From positions 1,178,001 through 1,242,000 of the forward strand of contig JADNRZ010000007.1 of NCBI GenBank assembly GCA_015501605.1: a stretch of 64,000 bases of DNA, written 5' to 3'. The first letter of the stretch is position 1. Each line of letters opens with the position of its first letter. Positions 37,351 to 48,261 of this stretch are shown here, piece by piece. The DNA is from Panaeolus papilionaceus (lineage: Eukaryota > Basidiomycota > Agaricomycetes > Agaricales). The position numbers and the translations under genes were made by a program. A model generated the notes under the pieces. The model searched no databases. It was not told where the DNA came from and saw nothing but the letters and a program-made list of their open reading frames with translations.

Positions 37351-39444
37351 ATGGCAAACTCAAAATATGCCTATGTCAGAAATTTCGAGTTACCAGATCC
37401 TCTACTTCCGGGAACTTACATGCTATTTCGCCTGGATGGTCATTCATTTCATCGGTCTGCTTAAATTTTTATGAAAAAAAAAATTTCACAAAAATTCTTA
37501 CATTCTGTTAAAAAAAAGCTTCTCCGATGTCCATAATTTTACCAAGCCAAACGATATCAGGGCTCTCGAGTTGATGGATCGTGCCGCTACGGAGGTCATG
37601 GAACAATTCCCAGACGTCGTGTTAGCTTTCGGTGAATCGGATGAGTTCAGGTGAGCAATTGCGGGACCGCATCCTTTGCCTTCTCCGAAATCTCGACATA
37701 CTGTGGGCACCATCTTTGTTTAATGACTGCGCATTAAGGAGACGCTCGATCAAGGTGCTGTGCTAAAAGCTGTCGAATTATATTGCTATCCTGGTGCCGC
37801 TTGTGTCGTCTTCCCACCAGGAACGAGGGAAAAAGCGACCCAATCTCCTCATTGGGCCGGATCGGCAGATTAGCGCTCTCTGCTCTGGATATATGTTGCT
37901 CATCAGCTTTTTGTCCAGTGAAGAGCAAAATGCGTACCTTGCTGAGGAATGATACCGCTTGTGCATAGCGGCTGTCTTGAACGCCATTCTTGTATGTCAG
38001 TGGATGGCAGGATGCTGCATCTGTTGGAAGAAAGAAGGCAAATCAGCCTTATGTTGGAGTCTCCACAGCCTACCTCAAGACCACATCATGACATGTAAAG
38101 AAACCGGCTGGCTGTCCCAGTAGAAGCGGCGTCCATCTTTGTAGGAAGAGGAGGTTCCCGTGCATTGAATTGCGAAAACTGTGACCTATTCTCGTTTTCG
38201 TGGTGCATCTAATGCTCGCCTACCCAAGAGCGTCTATCTCCGCAGGAAGAAAAGCCATTCCGTCTTCAAGCGAGGACTCATTTAATCCCGATCCATCTTT
38301 ACTGTCTCCACTCTTCATGCCCTCGTTTTTCATCCCGTACATCGCCATTTGGCACTCTCGTTCATCGACCCATCAGTGCTGACGCATCTGTTAGAACAGC
38401 TTTCTCCTCAGAAAGTCCACCACTTTGTATAACCGGAGAGAATCAAAGATTGTCTCCACCCTGACATCCCTCTTTACCTCCTGCTACGTCTTCTATTGGC
38501 CGCAATACTTCCCCGACCTACCTCTTCAGTACCCTCCTTCGTTTGACGGCAGGATCGTCCTTTACCCAACGGAGCAAACCATTCGTGATTATTTCGCATG
38601 GAGGCAAGCTGACAGTGCGTACCATGTTACGAGGAAGGGAGCTGAACTATTCATGCAATCTCAATTCAATTCATACAGCTCACATCAATAACTTATACAA
38701 TACAACATTTTGGGCACTCGTCCAGCAAGGCGGCCAGACGACCACTGACGCACATGCTACTTTGCGGGTAAGCTCTTTTCCCCGAGTTAGATGCCATGCA
38801 CCATGTCTTGTGCAGCTTGCAACATGTTTTTCGTCCCTCCCCTTACTGATAATGTTTTGGTTTTCAGGGTACATTCGCCAAAGACAAGCATGAAATTCTG
38901 TTCTCTCGTTTTGGAATAAACTACAACATTCTTGACGCGAGGTTTCGTAAAGGAAGTGTCATATTGCGCGAAGAGGTGAAGTCATATCCTTCATCGGCTG
39001 CTTCTAACTATTCCTAATCGTCGATAATTGTCTGCTTCACAGATTCCATCGGAAGAGGAGGACCCCAAGGACACTGTCGTCGGCGAGATATCCCCACAGA
39101 AGCCCATTAAGGGTGCAGGGGCAGATGGTGCTTCCGACAGCGTCATAGCAGCCGTTGAGGATGGCAAGATATCAGAACCACAATCTATAGTTAACACAAA
39201 TCGCAAGATAGGCAGCGATCATACAGGCGAGACTTTACCGAATACCACAACGATGGACAACGGTCCCGCTGACTCTGACAAGACCACACCTACCGACGTT
39301 CCTGTCACCACTACCACCCAGAAGAAGGTGAAGATGAAGCGAAAAGATAAAAAAGCAGAGAAAAGGACGAGAATAGTTATCGAGCACTGCGATATCATCA
39401 AAGACGAGTTTTGGAAGGCTCGGTCCGATATATTGGGAGAGTGA
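37351..39444 (+). CDS. THG1: tRNA(His) guanylyltransferase
   Basis: Adds the essential G-1 residue to the 5' end of tRNA-His by 3'-5' polymerisation. Exon 1 (37351-37454) gives MANSKYAYVRNFELPDPLLP and FRLDGHSFHR. Exon 2 (37519-37650) gives FSDVHNFTKPND and VVLAFGESDEF. Exon 3 (from 38400) gives SFLLRKSTTLYNRRESKIVS and YPPSFDGRIVLYP. Later exons give RQADTHINNLYNTTFWALV and HEILFSRFGINYN. The metal-binding Asp (RLDGH) and the GESDEFSF block are present. Two oddities: intron 2 is 749 bp (37651-38399), against about 60 for its neighbours, and the C-terminus carries a tail of about 130 residues, acidic then Lys-rich (KKVKMKRKDKKAEKR), before FWKARSDILGE. The catalytic core is intact. Confidence 0.93.
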
Positions 39445-40288
39445 ACAAAGGAATGGATTTGTGGTGGTTCTTTGGGCATTCGGGTTGGGTGCCATACCGG
39501 CACAACAACAACCGAGTCAGCGGCAAGGGTTATTTTGTGCGCGCTGATACGCCTCTGCTCCCAGTATCCCCGTCATTATTTGCTGTCCGTTGCGTCATTG
39601 ACCCGGAGCTGTAACACGTACTCACCAGGTTGAATTCATCCGCGTTTAGACCCAACCATTTCGGCCTCCTTATCGTCTTGATCGCCGTCTTGGTCTGGAG
39701 GATTAGATTGTGTACGTCTCCACCGCCCACCTAATCATAAGTCGGTCCGACCTGCAGGTAGACGCCTAGACAGTGGGGCTATAGGCCACTTCATACCGAC
39801 GTCGCAGGCCAGCAAAGAGTAATAATAATAAAGGTGACAATGCACCATTCTGGAATCTGATATTTTGGCCGATCCCCGCTAGCATTCTTCCGTGATAGTC
39901 CTGCATTCGGCAGCGAAGGAGGGCTCACGTTGTGTGCTGCTTTCGAGGCCCGTTTGTGGTCGGATATTTCGTGGAGAGAGGGTCATGAGTGTTACCAATT
40001 ATACCACTGGCTTATTTCCCAATGCGAGTTGCAGAGGCACACAAAGGCATGGTTTCATCACACAGTCTAGGTATCATCGGAGAGCATGAGATCCATAACG
40101 CACCGCATTTACGGTCACTAGTCACTACAGGGTCTAATTTTACAAACGAGTACAGAATAGTTCCACCCTTCATGATCAGAATGACAAAACAGAGAGGTCA
40201 TGCATCTTCTCGCCCGTTCGCATGGCCACACGCGAAATTCTTCCCGCCCCTACGCCGGCCAGTGGGGTCTTCTGACAGGTAACAATGC
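39445..40288. other. Convergent intergenic region
   Basis: 3' flanks of THG1 and Ubp8. Contains a short AAT repeat (near 39820). No supported gene. Confidence 0.5.
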
Positions 40289-42873
40289 TTACACCATAGC
40301 CAACAAGTCATCGTCAATCTCCTTCATTCGTAACGCTTCCTTTTCCTTTTCCTTTTCCTTTTCCTTCTCCCGCTCCTTCTCTTTTTCTAGCACCCTCTCC
40401 CGAGCTGCCTCGTTCTTCTGGGCCAATATGTAGGCTGGGATGATATGAGGCCTGTAGTCGAGGTGTCGTTTGACATAAAAGCACATATAGGCCACTGAGC
40501 TCAAACAGACACCGAGACTGGAATGCGTCACTCTAGTTCCAAAAACAACACCGTCAGTACCAATGAAAAGGCCAGATCATTTCCCCAACTTCCCGCGTGT
40601 GTCGCCTCTCACATGTCCAACGGGCAAGTTAGCAGTGCAGGTTAGAGAAATGATACTCAACTTGTCATCATCAAAGCGGTACCACTGCGGGGAAAGGGGT
40701 AGCATCGGCGGATCAGTCATCAATTTTATCAACGGGGAAGCAGACAAAAATCAACACAAAGAAAACAAATGTGGACGCTCAGGAGAGAAACGAAAAATAG
40801 AACGGGCACGGTAGGAAGGTGCTACATCATCAATACCACGAGGACTCACCTCGTCCTGGAAGCGGGCAAAATTTGTGTAGTGACCATTGTTCATTTGTCC
40901 CTCGTGATTGATCACTGCGAATAAGTCGTATTCGTACATCCAGTCAGAGCCCAAATTCCTGTTGAAAGTTATGCGCGTATGATTAGCACATTGGTACGGT
41001 ACGAATGTTGATTAAATGGAAGAAATAAATATAATTTCTCAAGGAGGGGATTTAGAAGAGGGAGGCAGTGTCGGACTTACGACAGGACGGAACTGGCACT
41101 GTCTTTCTCCGTATCTCTCACGAACAAAGACGTATAGGGCGCCATGTTAATGGACGCGGGAAATCGAACTGGTGTGTCGATTTTTCGTGCTGAAGACTTG
41201 TCGTTTGTCTTCTGTTCAAATCTCTGTAGTCGGGGAATTAGGCAAAATAATTACCACGTTGTCAAAGAAGAAGAAAATGGGAGTTAATGAATAAATATTG
41301 GGCAGATGACGGCTGTAGTTCACCTTGAACTGAAAGCTCAATACCGGTGGCAATTTACGGATACTTAGCCGTTTACTAGCTTCCTGTAGGAGGGAAATCA
41401 TTGACCCAATGGATTAGATATGCACATATTCGCTGGCCATGAATACTTACATGGGCCTTGCCACACTTAGCACAGCTGTATTCCTTTGAACCCAGCTTCT
41501 CAGGTTGCGTAAAACTATTTTTGTGGTTATCAACACCTGAATGGGATGAATGGAGTAAAATGGTCGGACTCACCGCCTCAAGCAGGCTCCAAGGGTATTC
41601 TCAGACGAGGGGGCCTCGCCAGTTCTAGATTTGAGCTCAAGGCTGATGTCAAGCATTGGGTCTATAGTGCTGGTAATGTTACCGCAACGTTCACACTTGA
41701 CATCGCTCTGGAGTTGCCCAGCAAATGTTGAGTGTATAATACAATTACAGGAAACATTGGTGCAACCACGAGATGTTTGGTGAATTTGGTTCAAGGCGGA
41801 GATGAAGAACTCATGAGCATCTTGCTGTGCGTAGCCTGCAAGCTCGGCAGAAGCTTTCCATGTAGTTGCAAGGAGTGTAATTGGTCCATATGGCCCCGTG
41901 TCCTCTGAGTAAACCTTTAATTTTACAGATTTAGCACGGTGGAGTGATAACATCATTCTAGAAGAACGAAATACCTCTGTAAAAAGCTTGTCCATTTCGC
42001 AGCAAGTACAATTCTCTGTCTTGCATTGTTTGTAATTGTGCTTGTCACTTAAAAAATAATTGCGAAGAAGAGGGTTATGAATAAGACATTGGAGCACAGC
42101 ATTGAGAAAGCAGGTTTGGCCGAGATTGAGCAAACCTCGGCGACCTTTGGGATTGAATAACGGCCTTGAGTTTGACGTGTCTGCATGGACAAATATACGC
42201 ACCTTGACATGGTATTGGCTCGACAGTCTCTAGCGCTGCTGTATCCTTGGCGTCTGGTTTCCAGGCTTTATAATTCTCTCTTGGATCTATGCGTGGTGTT
42301 AACTTGTCTTACACCCCCTAGGCGTATTCGTGAGAGAACACACCTTGGAAGCGCGTTCGCTTCTCTTCGGCCTTGACAACTGCTGCCAGTCTCATTTCTT
42401 CCACCATCGAGTCATAAATAAAATCCCCGCATTCTGTGCAATAAACACATCCAGATTTAGCATCGACACCTAGATCAAAATCCCTGTCAATGTGGAAGAA
42501 TATAGGAGATACGTAGAAACTTGCAAAAATAGTGTCCCTGGTCATTCAGGTGACGAATGACATGGTTATCTGACCAGCATCCAACATAGTTACACTGTAA
42601 ACATGCAAATGGACGCGATAGTGAGAGGTCGCATGTGGTACATGTGGGGGCAGCAATCTAAATAAAAGTCAAGAGTGTCAACTGAACAGGGGGGACCTAT
42701 TATCCAAGTCGACGTAGTCATACCTTTCTCCGTTTCGTTGGCCGCACGTTTTGTGTCCGTGAAGCGTACCATGATATAACAGAGGTGTATTTTGTTGTTA
42801 CAAAGGCTTTCAACTCGTCGTCCAGGACGAGTATCGAGGAAATATGAGAGCAAGAAGGCTCTATGCTTGGCAT
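40289..42873 (-). CDS. UBP8: SAGA-type ubiquitin protease (Ubp8/USP22)
   Basis: Deubiquitinase expected to remove ubiquitin from histone H2B as part of the SAGA module. The start is ATG 42873: MPSIEPSCSHISSILVLDDE begins the ZnF-UBP domain (C-S-H), followed after splicing by CTTCDLSLSRPFACLQC, NYVGCWSDNHVIRHLNDQGH and CVYCTECGDFIYD. The USP domain has the Cys box GLLNLGQTCFLNAVLQ, a zinc-like cluster (CKTENCTCC), GYAQQDAHEFF, CERCGNIT, YSCAKCGKA, and the His box NNGHYTNFARFQDEWYRFDD. Catalytic Cys, His and Asp are therefore all present. The C-terminus carries a Lys/Glu repeat encoded by a TTTTCC microsatellite near 40338-40390. It is divergent from the HIT gene. At least eight introns. Confidence 0.93.
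40338..40390. repeat. TTTTCC hexanucleotide microsatellite inside Ubp8 coding sequence
   Basis: Repeated CCTTTT units on the plus strand encode an alternating Lys-Glu run (about EKEREKEKEKEKEKE) in the Ubp8 tail. In-frame hexamer expansion or contraction would change only tail length. Confidence 0.85.
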
Positions 42874-43359
42874 TATGAACCACAGGTGACGAAATCAAGT
42901 GCAACTTCAAAGGCTTCCAAGTTTCTTTGCACACTGTATGTGTACTAAGTCTACTGGTTATATTAAAAAGCTAGAAAGCGCGACGAGACAAGATGTTGAC
43001 CAGAGTGAACGCAGTTGTAAGAACGCCAGTGACTCTGAGGTACTATTCGCAGTCAAATCACAACGCGAATCTATAATTGACGTGACAGTTATTCTACCAC
43101 ACACTCCGTGAGACAACGTGACCTCACTCGAAACGGAAGTCACACAACTGGCAGCAAGGGATTTCTGACCACCACATACCACAACGAAGCGAAGGTGCTC
43201 GACGGCGACAATCTCAATTAGGCGCTTGCTCTTATGTATGGCACGTCAAAAGCCCACTAAATAGTGTTGTGAACTTGCTTTTTTTTTCTATATCTCCAAC
43301 GACTGATCATCGTCAGAATAGTCCAAGATTCGGAATAACTTGAATACCCGTTTTTCCAT
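42874..43359. promoter_or_regulatory. Divergent promoter region (Ubp8 / HIT protein)
   Basis: 486 bp between divergent start codons. Short frames on both strands have no support. A T-run (about 43279-43288) lies about 80 bp before the HIT start. Confidence 0.45.
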
Positions 43360-44115
43360 ATGGTCGATCTGCTCATGACTTTATTTCCGTGGTTTAAATT
43401 CATGTCACAGAAAAGTTCAGCGGAAGATTATCGTCAGCCATTGGAGACCTGTAAGTTTTGCTTTGTAGAGGGAGGCAAGGGGTTCAGTATCATGTACGAG
43501 GTACGACCTCATCAATGTCATTATGTACACAGGAATATCTGACTGAAATCGTTTTAGGATGGAGACTTTGTCGCATTTTCAGATAGAAAACCTGCTAGCA
43601 CATATCACTACCTGGTTGTTCCGAAGGCACATATTGGTACGCAGCACTGTCGTGCATGGGTCGGCTGATGTATTGAAAAGTTGCAGCCAGTGTCAGGTCT
43701 CTTCGGCAGACGGACGTCGAACTTGGTTAGACTCGGCGATTTTTTGAGTTTTCTATTCGCGAAGTGCTGAAATTGTTCCGAGACAGTCAAAGCAATGGAA
43801 AAAATAGGGAATGACCTACTTGAATCTAAAGAGGTGCCCTCTGAATCACGCAGGTATGTCCTTGTGGTTGGAGACATCTTCTTTGAGCTCAACAATTTCT
43901 TTAGAATGGGTTTCCATATACCCCCGTTCAACTCCGTTTATCATTTGCATTTGCATGTTCAAGGTCTTCCTTATCTCTCTGCAGGTCGTGCGGCAAAATA
44001 CCCTTACCGCATGGGCGAGGGAGATAATTCTAAAGGTTTGACTTGGTTTGCAGAGGTCAAGCAAGTAATACGGATACTTGAACAAGGAAAGAGGGTTGGT
44101 GTCATGCCCTGTTAA
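43360..44115 (+). CDS. HIT-domain (histidine triad) protein, HINT3/aprataxin-like fold
   Basis: Small nucleotide-binding hydrolase or transferase. Exon 1 starts MVDLLMTLFPWFKFMSQKSS and includes ETCKFCFVEGGKGFSIMYE. The next exon gives DGDFVAFSDRKPASTYHYLV, then VPKAHI. Two more short exons supply VAASVRSLRQTDVEL and VKAMEKIGNDLLESKEVP. The last exon gives MGFHIPPFNSVYHLHLHVQG, holding the triad H-L-H-L-H-V, and ends EQGKRVGVMPC at 44115. The CxxC (CKFC) plus His pattern matches the zinc-site arrangement of HINT3-like members. Protein of about 185 aa. Substrate unknown. Confidence 0.85.
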
Positions 44116-44154
44116 CCGTATGGTTTCGATGCTTCTCTTTCAGACTACACTGGA

Positions 44155-44433
44155 TTACCTGGTGTTCGAGTCATATACCACACCCAGACAACTGGTAATA
44201 TTATCGTATGTTGCACTATTATCCTTTGTCGGGCCAAACATTGCATGCTGAATTCTGAATTCTTCCGTCAAACGTTCACCAGTGCTCTCATCTGTATTGC
44301 AATATAGTTCTGGATGAAAATATACAGTGACGTATTTATCAATCATCAGAGGCTTCCGACCTGAATATCTCCAGCATCCGTCTATTTTCGCTTCTGTTGA
44401 CCACGCGATTATCATCACATTACTTTCAACCAA
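44155..44433 (-). CDS. Possible hypothetical protein, 3' exon(s)
   Basis: The minus-strand frame gives EILVESNVMIIAWSTEAKID and ends CLGVVYDSNTR. A 50-nt intron with a plausible branch site (GTGGTT...ATTTTAG, about 44488-44438) would join it to an upstream frame reading CYHFMISFDAAITECLSILQ. A further upstream frame (about 44960-44835) reads WIALDVKVPVNGTTVYFWRE before a GTATGT donor. The chain is plausible, but the opposite strand also has splice-compatible frames here, so even the strand is uncertain. No family recognised. Confidence 0.35.
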   Translation of the reverse strand: MVESNVMIIAWSTEAKIDGCWRYSGRKPLMIDKYVTVYFHPELYCNTDESTGERLTEEFRIQHAMFGPTKDNSATYDNITSCLGVVYDSNTR

Positions 44434-44961
44434 TATCTCCTAAAATTTCATCAGCTGGTGTTGGAGTGCCTCGGGCACAAAGCAACCACAATGGCATTCA
44501 ACAATTGGACCTGTAAAATTGATAAGCACTCGGTGATTGCAGCATCGAAACTGATCATGAAGTGATAACAGCGAATGTCCAATTCACTATCTCAGTCTGT
44601 CTTCCTCGGTCTGACGCAATTCCTGACCAAAGGAAGGCGCACAGACGCGGAATAGCTATGTTCCGTGCTAAGGTATGTTTTCATGACATACTTATTTATC
44701 GTCCTCTTATTGTCTACCTCCCTGCCATGCTCTCAGGTTAGGCAATTATTTATTGCTCAAATCTCGATACACCCCGCATTGGTCAAAAATGTTACATACA
44801 AGGTCGATCGAGTAGCATCCGAAAGATATTCGGACATTCGATATTTTTGTGGAAGGCACTGTTCGAACCTGCTTTAACGAAACCAACAAGTTCTCTCGCC
44901 AAAAATAAACAGTCGTTCCGTTGACCGGCACCTTCACGTCAAGAGCGATCCATCGACAATT

Positions 44962-46123
44962 ATGTCCGCTGTAGCTGTATTTAGAACTGCCTACTCCACA
45001 CGGCTCTATCGGGAAGAAGACTGGACGGGGTATACCTCTGACCTCAGTTACCCCAGATACCTTGCTAAACAGCGTTCATTGCGTAAACTCCGTATGTTTT
45101 GGGCTTGTTCATGGTATGGTTAACTGGCACTCCGGTTTGCGTGAGATGCCGGTCCTTGTCCTTGGGTCTATGAATGGAAATATGGTAAGCTGATGTATCA
45201 CTCACTGGCAACATTATATTGTCAGTGGTGTCCGGAGGGCGGTTATTGCTCGTCCCTCATTTCAGGCAGAGTTAGAAATCTTGCTAAACAAACATCCCCT
45301 ATGGCAATGCGACCCCGTCAGTCATAATAAATTATACCCTGAACAATTTTCCATATTAACCTAGATTGTTACCTCAGGTTATGCAGTACCAGTATACCCA
45401 TCTTCAACACCTTGCTGGTTTCGACATACCCGATTCATATCGACACCTGCTTTACGGCAGCCGTTCTATATTTATCTCTGGTGTGTTGTTTCTTTGTTAT
45501 TCTCAGAAGTCTGTAAATAGCCCAATAGCTTAATTAAGAGTTCAGCGCATGATCTAATTCACGACGAGGCATGATGTCGCACACATCACCGATGAAATTG
45601 TCCTCTTTCCAACATGGTGAGTCTCGTATGACCGCTTCATGATTCACCGACTGTACCGTGCCTACAATCTAATCGTCCAAGCAGGTGGCAGATATTATTA
45701 GACGGCCTCTATTTCTGGTTTAGTGGACCAAGTGATAGGCGTCCCTTGCCTTGCAATTCATTCCATGAAGGCCTATGTCCGTCATTCAGCCATCACAATA
45801 CATCGATGCTGCACTGTACCATACAATACTTCCTCTTTGGCAAGCCTATGCATCTGGAGCTGTCAGGAATTCGGCCGTTTGAGGATCAAGCACAACTCAT
45901 TTTCGACTCTCGAGACCAAAAGTTGGTTTACTGCAATCATAGGATCAGTGTGACCGCATCAGCATGTGGTATGCCTCCGATCCTTCGTGGCGCGAAGTTC
46001 TAACTTGGTCATCTCACACTAGACACGAATCCCTGGATAGCAGAGTTCAAAAATAGCTTGCCTCAGACGCTGCGTCATTGGCTTGCAACTTGTACAAGAT
46101 TTGCAAGGGACTTTCAGGTATAA
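44962..46123 (+). CDS. Hypothetical protein, multi-exon
   Basis: Proposed start MSAVAVFRTAYSTRLYREED at 44962. Introns with good sites join further exons: GTATGT at about 45091 leads to HAGPCPWVYEWKY, then a GTAAGC donor leads to VVSGGRLLLVPHF. Downstream frames give YQYTHLQHLAGFDIPDSYRH, HDVAHITDEIVLFPTW, WQILLDGLYFWFSGPSDRRP and PMHLELSGIRPFEDQAQLIF. The last exon, after an intron ending CTAG, gives NTNPWIAEFKNSLPQTLRHW and stops at 46121-46123. The middle exons (45240-45600) are not fully resolved. I recognise no family; it may be a lineage-specific protein. Its stop codon lies inside the TATA box of the oxalate decarboxylase gene. Confidence 0.45.
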
Positions 46124-46127
46124 AAAG
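46119..46127 (+). promoter_or_regulatory. TATA box of oxalate decarboxylase gene
   Basis: TATAAAAAG lies 97 nt upstream of the ATG at 46216, an ideal distance for a fungal secreted-enzyme gene. It overlaps the proposed TAA stop of the preceding gene. Confidence 0.75.
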
Positions 46128-46215
46128 GAGACTATTTCATCCAGCAGTCTTCACCAGTCAACGGTACTAAATCATCTTACCTCGACTAGCCTCAACAACT
46201 CCTACAATCAACACA

Positions 46216-48070
46216 ATGATCAGCATTACCTCCCTCACTCTTGCCCTTCTCCTCTCCAGCGCTGCATTTGCTGCACCAGCTGTCTCAGAACCTGCAGTTT
46301 CTGCCCCTTCAGCTGCAGTTACTCCCAGTCCCGCAGTATCTTCTGCTTCTGCCATCCCCACTGTCGCAGTCTCTTCTTTTTCCGACAGCGCGAAGCCGAG
46401 TTCGCATCCAACGGTGACAGTCTCAGCCCCTCCCGCGAGCGAGACGATCCCCGGGATCGACCTGAATCCAAACACAGTCCTCTGGGGACCTACCAGCGGT
46501 ACCCCGGATGCAATCAGAGGTTCTACAGGGGCAACTGTTCTCGGCCCAGTCGACGCCTCAATAGATCAGGAAAACCCTGACTTCTTGGCTCCTCCCTCCA
46601 CTGATCACGGTAGCGTGTATGCATATTTGCCTGAAATTTCAAGACAACATTTCTTACAATAATCCTCCAGTAAAAATGCGAAATGGCCCTTCAGCATGTC
46701 CCACAACCGTCTCCAGACTGGTGGATGGGCTCGCCAGCAGAACGGTAAGAATTTCGGAATAATAGTTACATTAACTCTCGACTAAACAAAACTCCCTCCC
46801 CCAGTGAATGTTATGCCAATTGCCACTGAGATGTCCTCAGTCAACATGCGCTTGAAGCCTGGTGCCGTCCGTGAACTTCACTGGCACAAGAACGCCGAAT
46901 GGGCATACATTCTTGACGCAAGTATACTTGTCTGTCTTTCTCTTTCTCACACTTACACGCCGATTTTAGGGAAACGTTCAAGTCACTGCTGTGGATCCTC
47001 AGGGCAAGAACATTGTTGCCACCGTAGGCCCAGGAGATCTGTGGTACTTCCCAGCTGGTATCCCTCACTCCCTCCAGGCCACCGATGACAACCCCCAAGG
47101 CGCTGAATTCGTTCTCGTCTTTGACGTTGGTGACTTCAGTGAAGACTCTACCTTCTTGGTAAGACTTTCCTTTTACTATAGAGATAACTATTGGCTGACA
47201 CACGGATCAGTTGACCGACTGGATGTCCCACGTCCCAGTTGAGGTTTTGGAAAAGAACTTCAAGACGTGAGTATTTTTATAGTACATGCTTATTCAGATG
47301 GCTGACTTGCTATCCGTAGTGCTGCTTCTGCCTTTGCACACATCCCCGATGAGGAGCTCTACATCTTCCCAGCTCGTAAGTGCTTCAACGGGATCTACAC
47401 ACCCACATTACTAATGACGACATACAGAGCTTCCTGAGCCCGACAACAAGGCACCAAAGAGTCCCGAGGGCACCGTCGACAACCCATTCGTCTTCCCCCT
47501 CTCCAAGGCTAAGGCCACTAAACTCGACGGTGGATCCGTCAAGATTGTCGACTCTCGCACTTTCAAGGCCTCTAAGACCATCGCTGCCGCAGAGGTCACA
47601 GTTGAGCCCGGTGCGATCCGGTAAGTATCCCTGCAAACACATAAGCCAACTTATACTCATCCATGTCTTTCTAGTGAGCTCCACTGGCACCCAACTCAGG
47701 ATGAGTGGAGCTTCTTCATTGAGGGAAACGCTCGTGTGACTATCTTCGCTGCTCAATCGAACGCCCGTACTTTCGACTACCAAGCCGGTGACATTGGATA
47801 TGTTCCTGCCACCATGGGTCACTACGTCGAGAACATCGGCAACAGCACTCTCCGCTTCCTCGAGATCTTCAAGACCGACATGTTCGAGGACATCAGTTTG
47901 AGCAACGTAAGCTTTTTCCAACTGATACTTTTTGAGCAAGATATTTAACAACACTCCTCTAGTGGCTCGCTTTGACACCTCCCGAGCTCGTCAAGGCCCA
48001 TCTCGGCTTCGACGATGCAACCATCGCCAAGCTCACCAAGACCAAGCAGACCGTCATTGGCCCTGCTTAA
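46216..48070 (+). CDS. oxdC: Secreted bicupin oxalate decarboxylase
   Basis: Manganese enzyme that splits oxalate into formate and CO2; wood- and litter-decay fungi use it to manage secreted oxalate. A signal peptide ([20 protein letters not shown]) is followed by an Ala/Ser/Pro/Val-rich linker of about 60 residues. Cupin 1 has the metal motif [16 protein letters not shown] and [10 protein letters not shown]. Cupin 2 has [17 protein letters not shown] and [13 protein letters not shown]. The lid loop between them reads DFSEDSTFL; its Glu matches the decarboxylase-type SENST loop rather than an oxidase-type loop. The C-terminus ends [13 protein letters not shown] at 48070. At least seven short introns. 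A strong TATA box lies upstream. The family and reaction are firm; the number and order of exons in the linker are approximate. Confidence 0.95.
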
Positions 48071-48261
48071 ACAAATTTCAGCGCTACGAAATCATGACTT
48101 GCGATGCCGAAGAAGTTCAAATTATTCAATCTGTATTTGTAAATTTAATCACTATATGACATCTGTACTATTCTTAGCTCTTGTTATTTTTATTACAACG
48201 ACCCAAGAATAAATTTCTCTTTCGTTCCTCTCTTCCAAATATAGTTTGCGTCTCGTGAACA

